The notes under the pieces: model-generated
Told to the model about the DNA's origin: nothing
Seen by the model: the letters and a program-made list of their open reading frames with translations, nothing else
Database searches by the model: none
DNA from: Zygnema cylindricum
Taxonomy: Eukaryota > Streptophyta > Zygnematophyceae > Zygnematales > Zygnemataceae
Direction: 5' to 3'
DNA length: 64,000 nucleotides
Assembly (NCBI GenBank): GCA_037447655.1
Contig: JBBHKE010003114.1
Location: 62,001 to 126,000, forward strand
Shown: positions 56,791 through 64,000 of the stretch, one piece after another
How the letters are laid out: every line of letters starts with the position of its first letter
Position numbering within the stretch: the first letter of the stretch is position 1
Program-made: the position numbers and the translations under genes

Positions 56791-57429
56791 CCCTTTTCAG
56801 CCATGAATGTACCCTCGGAAGCACCACAGACTGCTCCAAAACAGCCTCATTTGATTCCACTTAGAATTCTACAGAATAACCAAACAAAGCTGAAACTACT
56901 CAACCAAATATTTTCTAGTCCACTGAGTATTATCACCAAATTTCATATAATATTACCAAACCGAATAATCACAACACTCAGTCAAAGTTGCAGAAAAACA
57001 ACTTGCCAGAACTTTGATAAATCTGACCAACTTCACAATGAAGCCCCAAGCAAATCAGACACACAATAGGTCTGCAAATCTGCCACAATATTGACAACAC
57101 AAGGAGGAACAAACATGCAAAATTTCAGATAATTATGCAAATAAAACTGAGAGAAATTCTCACATGAAATTCCCAAAAAGGAGCAGAAACAGTTTCTGTC
57201 CAAAAAGTTCCTAAGTCTAGAAATGACTAAGTCCTACAAATATATACTACAGCTTACTACTAACTGTACGGAGGCATACCAGCCGTACGTAATCAATCGA
57301 CTAACTCTATTAATGTGAGAGTACGTGAGAGCTACAGTAATAATTAATACACGGGACAAACATTGTAAAATATTTACAAGTCTTACAAATTCCGTCAAAC
57401 GAATCGGGACCGTCCAAAATAAATATCAT
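56791..57429. other. Unassigned sequence
   Basis: An open frame at 56803-57069 lacks recognisable motifs. CTAAGTCTAG and GTAC words near 57210-57290 recall LTR U3 text, but no LTR end is visible. Confidence 0.4.
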
Positions 57430-57457
57430 GTGAGGGACGCGATTTCGCGTCCCTCAC
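57430..57457. repeat. 13-bp perfect hairpin
   Basis: GTGAGGGACGCGA, a TT spacer, then its exact reverse complement TCGCGTCCCTCAC. Confidence 0.9.
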
Positions 57458-57499
57458 CAAACTAACGGCGCAGCCGTCCGTAGCTCCGGTGGCGTCCAA

Positions 57500-57682
57500 T
57501 TCATCACATGTTTGACCGCCGCATTATGTTTCGTACGGCCGACGTACAATTTAAATCATTTCGAATATTAATCATCGGATCGCTTCGTGATTCGCCGTCC
57601 ATTTCTCCAACACATTCCGCACCTTCGTCTATGTTTCTTCGCGTCACTTAAAGTCCAATTCCGTACGTTCCAATAAACTTAG
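57500..57682. repeat. Inverted relative of the 39120-39370 repeat
   Basis: CGCATTATGTTTCGTACG, GGATCGCTTCGTGATTCGCCGTCCATTT and TTCTTCGCGTCACTT are the reverse-complement order of words at 39120-39370. It ends at CTTAG, the target duplication of the solo LTR. Confidence 0.75.
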
Positions 57683-58875
57683 TGTTGGAATTCAAGTATT
57701 TTCTAGGTCTAGAGATTGCAAAATAAAAAGCAAAATAGTAGATATTGACAGCCTGCCTCTAACTCCTCCTCAAGTCCCCACACTTGTCGCAGTCACTGAA
57801 GACTGGAGGAGGAGTTAGCAATGGCTGCCTGTGCTGTCTAGAGGGAGACAGACAGTTGTTTTATAGGGGGTTTTCTCTAAAAGTAGTTTTGACAGATCGA
57901 GGATTTGATCTTGGTACCTGCCAAGTGTCACAACCGCAGTAGCCGGTAGTCTTATCCAGATAGTCTAAATTGTATTACATATTGACGGGTATGATATTTA
58001 TTTAAACTTGTACAATTACACTAATTCATTAAACTAGAACTATATGCATACTGCATAGAAACAGTTGTGTAAAGTACGACGTACGGTACGTATACGAAAT
58101 AAGTACCGCGCAGTTTGTTTGACGCCGGAAAGAATACCGCGCAGGTATTTATGACGGCCACGATTGAAATCCAAAATTGATCGGACGGCCGCGAAGGATG
58201 CGGAGATCGCGACGTACGATTTTGGCGGTTTGCGATCACCGCCACATTGAGTGACACGTGGTAACACTACATTGGATTGCGGCAACTCCGGAGATTACGG
58301 GAACAAATCCGAATATGACACGTGTCGACATTTTGGCCATGTCGTACAATGGCCGTACATAAAGTACACCGGCACCTGTACTTTTCTGTACGACACAATA
58401 ATTTGATTGGTGTCGTACTTCAGTAGATAGAGTTTTAGAGAGGGAATAGGACTTAGATAAATTTTGGGTAGGCAGCTGCCTCTCCCAGAGAGCACCCTGT
58501 ATAAATGGCAAACTTTGGGCAGCCATAACTATCAATTTACTTGACCATTTACAGTGATTCTTTTTGCTGCGGACTCAAGGGAGTCTAGGCTACACAGGGG
58601 TGTAGTCGGTCAGAGTTTTTGTCTGCCAGGGTGGCTGTATTTCTAAGGGAAAGTCAAAGTGGGTGAATGTGTCCAAATCTCATATTCTAACTTTGCATTC
58701 TGTGGTGGAACTGAGCACACAGGAAGTGTTATTTCACAGGGGTGAATCTATATTGGGGTTTTGACTGTCAAGGGGTTAGTCATTTGGGTTTATATCAACT
58801 TGGAGTCGGCACTATCTAGATTAGTTTCTTTTGGATCTGCATACTCTGAGGGCCAATGGAGGTCTCAGAGTTTCA
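57683..58875 (+). mobile_element. Copia solo LTR, type A2, TSD CTTAG
   Basis: 1193 bp, TGTTGGAATTCAAG...GTCTCAGAGTTTCA, flanked by CTTAG (57678-57682 and 58876-58880). About eleven GTAC tetramers lie in 58073-58432; TATAAAT is at 58500-58506 and GACTCAAGGGAGTC at 58572-58585. It is the cleanest copy of this LTR and fixes both LTR ends for the group. Confidence 0.95.
58500..58506 (+). promoter_or_regulatory. LTR TATA box
   Basis: TATAAAT, at the same place in the other LTRs (TATACAAG, TACAAAT or TATAAAA variants), 60-75 bp before the GACTC dyad. Marks the likely U3/R border. Confidence 0.7.
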
Positions 58876-58880
58876 CTTAG

Positions 58881-59530
58881 TACCTAGTACGCAAGCTGCT
58901 ATGACTGCGATGTGACCAGCGCAGCATGGCAGCATAGCAATGTGATACAGAGAGGACTAAAGGTTTCCAAAAACCAACACTCCCCCAAACCTTTAGACTC
59001 TCTCAGCCACTAAGTTTACATTTCTCCTTTCTCCCTTTTTGTTCAACCGTCACCACCGCTTTGGCTAACGTTACCACTGATTCAAATAATTTCGTACATC
59101 CCAAGCTATTAGTACCATTGCTCCCCCAATTTGCAAATCCATTCAAACCTCCACATTAAATCAAGATAGCATTAGAATCTCGTACTGTCCCACGAAACAT
59201 TTTATATGCACGAAACCACACGCACTCACTAAACTGAATTTTCAAAACAACACTCCCCCAAAAAGTCAGTTTCGTACATCCGAAATAAAATAAGAGCAGA
59301 GTAGCCGCTATGATAGCGAGGTCAAAACAGCGCAACTGCGAAACTAACTTTTCAAAAACAATACTCCCCCGAAAATTTAGTTTCGTGCACCCAGAATTAT
59401 TTTAAAGCATGGTAGCTGCTATGCTTGCGATGTTAGATAAAGGCATCATAGCAGCACAGCAGCATAGCAACATAGCAGTATAGCAGCTTAGCAGCATAGC
59501 AACATATAACAACATAGCAACGCAGCAAGT
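58881..59530. repeat. CACTCCCCC and TAGC repeat region
   Basis: CAACACTCCCCCAAA-type words at about 58976, 59250 and 59360. The last two belong to a tandem duplication of about 108 bp (TTTTCAAAA...CACTCCCC...AGTTTCGT). 58890-58950 and 59405-59530 hold the GCAGC/ATAGCA repeat. Possibly antisense Gypsy polypurine/LTR pieces. Confidence 0.55.
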
Positions 59531-59924
59531 TGTGCTCAACGTCTTTACTGGTCCAGCTCCTTGCGGCCATCTCTTCCAAAAATTTGTCCTTCCTAGACAC
59601 ACCATTGCTTCCGCTGCCTCATTCTAAGTCTTTAAAATAAAAAACTCTATTTTTCAATCAATTTTAGAATGATAAAAAATTCAAAAATCCACAAAATATT
59701 ACGGAATGTTAATGGTAGTCACTTCCGTAAAGTTACTTTTCACGCCGTCTTCTTTTGACCACTTTTGGAATACGTTTCCTTTTACTATTCATCCGTTGAA
59801 TTCTACTTCCTTTCTTCGTTTTCTTACTGAATTTTGATGTTTTTCCCATTTTCGCAATTTTATTTTCTTCTTCCGCATTATAAACTTCTTCACGTACTCC
59901 AAATTTGTGAACACTTTTCCTACG
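59531..59924. other. Unassigned sequence
   Basis: T- and C-rich on the plus strand, with no feature supported. Confidence 0.35.
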
Positions 59925-60438
59925 CTAGATAAGGGTTGCCAAGGAATGTTTAGACTTAACTTGGGTAATGAAAAGTAGAATGCTTCCTATGTAGGTGTTC
60001 CAAAGTTGATGATGTGGCATAAGCGGTTGGGGCATGTGCATTTTGATAAACTAAGGGAAATGAAGAAGCTTGGGGTAGTAGAAGGCATTCAGTTTGTGGA
60101 TAATGAAATGGTGGATGACTGTAGTGGCTGTGCTCAAGGTAAGGCTCACAGACTTCCCTTTCCCAAAGCCGCCACATATAGGGGTGAGAAATACTAGATC
60201 TGGTCCACACAAATATCTAGGGACCTCCAAGAGTACCTTTAGTCGGAGGGAAGAGGTTTATGTTGACAATAACCAATGACTGGTCTAGATACTCTAAAGT
60301 CTACATCCTAAAACAAAGTCTGAAACACCAACTTACTTCAAATAATATAAAGCTTGGAGTGAGAAGTTGCATAGAACCCCCATTAAGAGAATAACGAGTA
60401 ATAATAGGGGGGAATATACCTCTAACCAGTTTGAGGAG
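59925..60438 (+). pseudogene. E12: Copia integrase fragment
   Basis: GMFRLNLGNEK-stop-NA, then WHKRLGHVHFDKLREMKKLGVVEGIQF and CSGCAQGKAHRLPFPKAA, a stop, and decayed core text to TSNQFEE. Close to E6 (29700-30160). It is cut on the right by the antisense LTR of E13. Confidence 0.88.
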
Positions 60439-61448
60439 TGCAATTATGTGTCCTACATTGTACTACAAAAATCAAAATGCCTCTAGATAGTTTTTAACTA
60501 ATCCACTTCAAGCCACAACTACTGTTGCTTAAGAGAGAAAACTAACAGTTTGACTGCAACCCTGTGCAGCCTAGACTCCCCTGAGTCCGTAGCAAAAAGA
60601 AAAACTAAAAACAACCAACTTGCCGATTAGTTATCAAGTGGCAAAAATGCCAAGTTTATACAAAACCCCCTAAGGGAGAGAGGTCACTACCTACCAAATT
60701 CTCTAAGTTCTAAACCCCTCTCACAACCAGTATCTATTGACGTACAAACCAATCAAACCATTGTAGGGTACAGAAAGTTACTACGACCATGTACTTTCTG
60801 TTCGGCTTGTGTACGCCAAGGCCATTGAGTGGACGCGTGTCCACTTTTAACTCGTCTTTCTGTTCCCCGGAGTTTCTACGACTGAATGTTATCTCTCGAT
60901 ATGTTTCCAGGTCACGCCACGTCTACAAACCGCCAAGGTGACCATTTCGCGATTTCCGGAATAACATGTGTCGTTGGATTACAAACCGACATTTAATATT
61001 AGTCGTCGAAATTAATGTCCGATTCATTTGTTTCGTGCGAGATAATGTTTCGCACTATATATTACTTGGTTCTATGTTTTTTCATTTGTCATTCCGTTAA
61101 TCGGATTCACGATCAAAAACACAGTTTAAATAAATATAACACCCTATATATTTCAACGAACTTCTACGACAGACCGGTTAGAGCTGACGGCTACGCCTCG
61201 CTCTGTCGGTCGAAGGTTCGAGTCCTGTCGGATTTAACCTTTTGTTGAGAGTGACATAAGTCACTCTTTAGTCCTGCCTGTTGAACTAGGACAACCATGG
61301 CTAAACCACCCTCTTTATCCCTCAGTTAATATAACAAGTATGGTGGGAAGAGAGAGGAGGTGGAGGCAGGCTCTCCGCACTTTTCTTTTTCTATTCTACT
61401 GATCTATTTAAACCTAGAATATACCATATTTATCTAATATTTTCAACA
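60439..61448 (-). mobile_element. E13 3' LTR (antisense), type B
   Basis: 1010 bp; on the minus strand TGTTGAAAATATTAG...CACATAATTGCA, next to the polypurine tract AATAAGGGGAG. GACTCCCCTGAGTC at 60574-60587. The antisense tRNA-like module is best preserved here (61167-61230), with a perfect B-box GGTTCGAGTCC at 61215-61225. Confidence 0.92.
61167..61230 (+). other. tRNA-like module inside LTR
   Basis: CGACAG (61167-61172) pairs with CTGTCG (61225-61230). Between them lie GGTTAGAGCTGACGG, a D-arm-like text, and the B-box GGTTCGAGTCC. The total of 64 nt is too short for a normal tRNA. It is antisense to the LTR. Probably tRNA-derived; pol III activity is untested. Confidence 0.5.
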
Positions 61449-64000
61449 CTCCCCTTATTTTCTAGTCTAACTTTAACTTCAGTTTTAGTCCACACTTTTC
61501 TGTGCAATATTTTAACTTAGGAGATGGCATTGGTTTTGTCATCACATCAACCACCATTTCCTCATCTGATCTATATACAAGATTCACAATCTTATTTTCA
61601 ACTTTTTCTCTTACAAAACTCAACCTTATGTCCATATGCTAAGCCTTGAAATGATGTTTTCAATTAGTTGCAATTGCAATGGCAACTTGATTATCAGAGA
61701 ACACATCATGCACTCCTTTTTTCATATACCCCAATTCTTGCAACAAGGACTTGACCCACGTCAACTCTTTCATCGCAAAACAACAGGCACACTACTCAGT
61801 CTCCATAGTAGATTGAGCAACCACCATTTGTTGCTTACTGCTCCAAAAGCAAGCACCTTCCCCCACATACAACACATACCTAGAACTGCATCTTCTCATA
61901 GGTGCATTACCACAACTGGCATCACTCCAAGTATTGATATCAGTGTGCTCCGCTCTCAAATGCAACCATAACTCTCTAGTTCCAACTAGATATCTCATGA
62001 CTCTCTTGGCTGCCTCCCAATCTCTCTTCCTAGGATCGTTAAGACACCTACTGAAGACTCCTACTGTTGCCGCTATGTTGGCCTTGTGCTGTTCATGAAA
62101 TAGATCAAACTTCCTACAACGTGTCTATAAGGGATAGACTTCATAAACTCTCTCTCCTTTGGACTCATCTGATCATCTAAGATTATCACTCCTCCTTCTT
62201 CACTTCCATCACTTACTTTTTTCAAGTCCATGGGAGTGGTACAACTGTTTGCCTTTTCCCTCTGAAATTTCTCAAGCATATTACCTATTCTTTCTATCTA
62301 AGTAAGTATGATAATCCTTTTCACCCTATCTCTCTCCATTTGGATCCCCAAAATGTATCTTGCCTCACCTAAATCTTTCATATCAAATCTGCTTCTTAGA
62401 TCTTTCTTTAACTTATTCATCTTTTCCAAAGACTTACTAAGCACAAGCAGATCATCCACATAGATTGCAATAAAAATGACACCATTCTCATCTTCAAACA
62501 TATAGATAAAATGGTCAAAGCTGATCCGGATATATCCCAGACCGGTGAGAAACTCATCTAGTTTCTTATTCCATGTCGCGGAGTATTCTTCAGTCCATAT
62601 AAGAACTTAATGAGCATGCTGACTTTGCTCTCTTCTCATTCCTCCACTAACCCCTCAGGTTACCTCATAAAAAAATCTTCCTCTAACTCACCATTAAGAA
62701 ATGTAGTCTTAATATCCATCTGGTGTATTTGCATGTCTTCCGTTGCTGCCAAACTGAGGATAATCCTTATTGATGGGAACCAAAAACCTAGAGCAAAGGT
62801 CTCCTCATAGTCAATCCCCTCCTTTTGGGTGAACCCCTTCCATACGAATCGAGCCTTATATCTCTAAATGGTATTATCTGGGTTCAGTTTTAGTTTAAAC
62901 ACCCATTTACAGCCAATCAAGTTTTTTGTCCGGTGGACAATCTGCTAGTTCCCAAGTATTTGCTTCTATGATAGAGGTCATTTCATCATTTATGGCTCTA
63001 ATCCATCTGTCTTTCTTCGGATTGTTCACTGTCTCCAAGTATGCCTGAGGCTCATCTAGGTGAGATAGCTTAGTTTCCTTGTGAGCTGCATGTTTTAATT
63101 GTATCATTTTGTTGCTCCTTCTCCCTCCCTCAAACTCCGAAGCTGGGATGGAGGGAAGTCTTGGATTTCTCCTACTTGTTGCATCAGCTCCCTTGTCCTT
63201 CGAAGTTGGTTTCAATTCCCCATCTTCTGTCTCCTCGAAGTCCATGGAAATATTTGAGGTTTCGGTGGATATCCTATATCTGAGATCTCCCCTGAATCTG
63301 CAATCCATGATTCACTCATGTCCCTTTTGAGAAAGATTGAGTCCTCCTCACCTTCGGACTCAAATCTGATTCTTATCTTCTTGGTATACTTAAAAGGGTC
63401 AAATGACTTCCCTTCATCTATGAAAAATAGGTGCTTGACCAAAATGATATCTCTCTTTGCTAAGTCATAAAAACTATACCCCTTGACATCCTCATCATAT
63501 CTTACAAAGTATCCAGGTTTTCCCTTAGCATCTAGTTTACAACTTTTCCTTTCCGTGTGAAGACTATAAACTTGGCTACCGAATACTTTAAGGTGAGAGA
63601 TATTTGGTATCCTTCTAACCCATCTCTCATAAGGTGGCATTCCCTTTACAAATGAGGTAAGGACTTTATTCTTAATGTAGTAGGCAGATTCATGGCTTCT
63701 GCCCAAAATCTCTTTCCTATTTTCTTGTTAGCCAACCTGCTGCATGCCCTATCTCCTAGTGTTCAGTTTAACCTCTCAGCCACCCCATTTTTTTCCTGGT
63801 TACATGGTACAATTTTCTGGTGTTGAACTCCCTCATCTCTCAAGTATTCCTCAAACAGGTTAGAGGTATATTCTCCCCTATTATCACTCCTTATTCTCTT
63901 AATGTGGTTTCATGTAACTTCTCACTCCAGGCTTTATATTCTTTAAACTAAGTTGGTGTTTCACACTTTGTTTTTAGGAAGTACACTCTAGAGTATCAAG
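61449..64000 (-). pseudogene. E13 pol (RNase H, RT, integrase), runs off window
   Basis: From right to left on the minus strand: integrase core text with the SDNxGEYTS region near 63860-63890, integrase C-terminus (ISHLKVFGSQVYSLHTERKSCKLDAKGKPGYF, IDEGKSFDPFKYTKKIRIRF, SIPASEFEGGRRS), reverse transcriptase (INDEMTSIIEANTWELADCP; IAIYVDDLLVLSKS with the YVDD at 62451-62462; DMKDLGEARYILGIQMERD) and RNase H (TWSDASCGNAPMRRCSS). Several shifts and stops separate the blocks. Gag and the 5' LTR lie beyond the right edge. Confidence 0.92.

Noticed and set aside
56803-57069. 88-codon plus-strand frame
   Set aside because: Gln/Asn/Thr-rich AT-derived text without recognisable domain.
61167-61230. 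Functional tRNA gene
   Set aside because: Too short, weak A-box, imperfect T-arm, and the same module recurs in all LTRs; called tRNA-like instead.

Overview
The window looks like nuclear DNA of a land plant. Two real host genes lie in the first 14 kb, both on the minus strand and both with many GT-AG introns. They are a membrane receptor-like kinase (2605-6136, 5' end open) and the plant-specific Rab5-type GTPase ARA6/RABF1 (8858-13913). I rebuilt ARA6 exon by exon, including a 25-bp first coding exon that carries the MGC acylation signal. A non-seed plant (bryophyte, lycophyte or fern) is a guess from the retrotransposon style, not a demonstrated identity.

From about 15.2 kb to the right end the window is a graveyard of nested retrotransposons, mostly Ty1/Copia and one Ty3/Gypsy group. 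Layout: 1-410, a 19-bp satellite and a GA run; 413-2604, no gene; 2605-6136, receptor kinase; 8858-13913, ARA6; 15.2-18.25 kb, antisense Copia gag piece, then Copia element E1; 19.5-24.5 kb, Gypsy remnants interrupted by a Copia gag fragment and a solo LTR; 25.2-27.7 kb, two Copia LTR fragments and an assembly gap; 27.9-36.8 kb, Copia element E6 with antisense gag-carrying element E7 nested inside; 36.8-39.9 kb, low-copy DNA with a large foldback; 39.9-48.8 kb, Copia E8 followed by an LTR-pol-LTR-pol-LTR chain; 48.8-52.0 kb, low-copy DNA with a MITE and short tandem repeats; 52.0-53.2 kb, solo LTR; 53.35-56.8 kb, antisense pol-only element E11; 57.7-58.9 kb, solo LTR; 59.9-64 kb, Copia fragment E12 broken by antisense element E13, which runs off the window.

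The Copia elements share an unusual layout. The primer-binding site directly after the LTR is GGTTATGGGCCCA, complementary to the anticodon arm of initiator tRNA-Met (a half-tRNA primer, as in Drosophila copia and yeast Ty5). It lies inside the Gag reading frame, and an in-frame ATG sits in the last 20 bp of the LTR. Three derivatives have lost the primer site, gag and most or all of the integrase. In all three the exact LTR end is joined in frame to pol, and the 5' and 3' LTRs belong to different subfamilies. The LTRs also share a GACTC/GAGTC dyad, dense GTAC clusters and an antisense tRNA-like module. I see no complete autonomous element; every pol has stops, frameshifts or lost catalytic residues.
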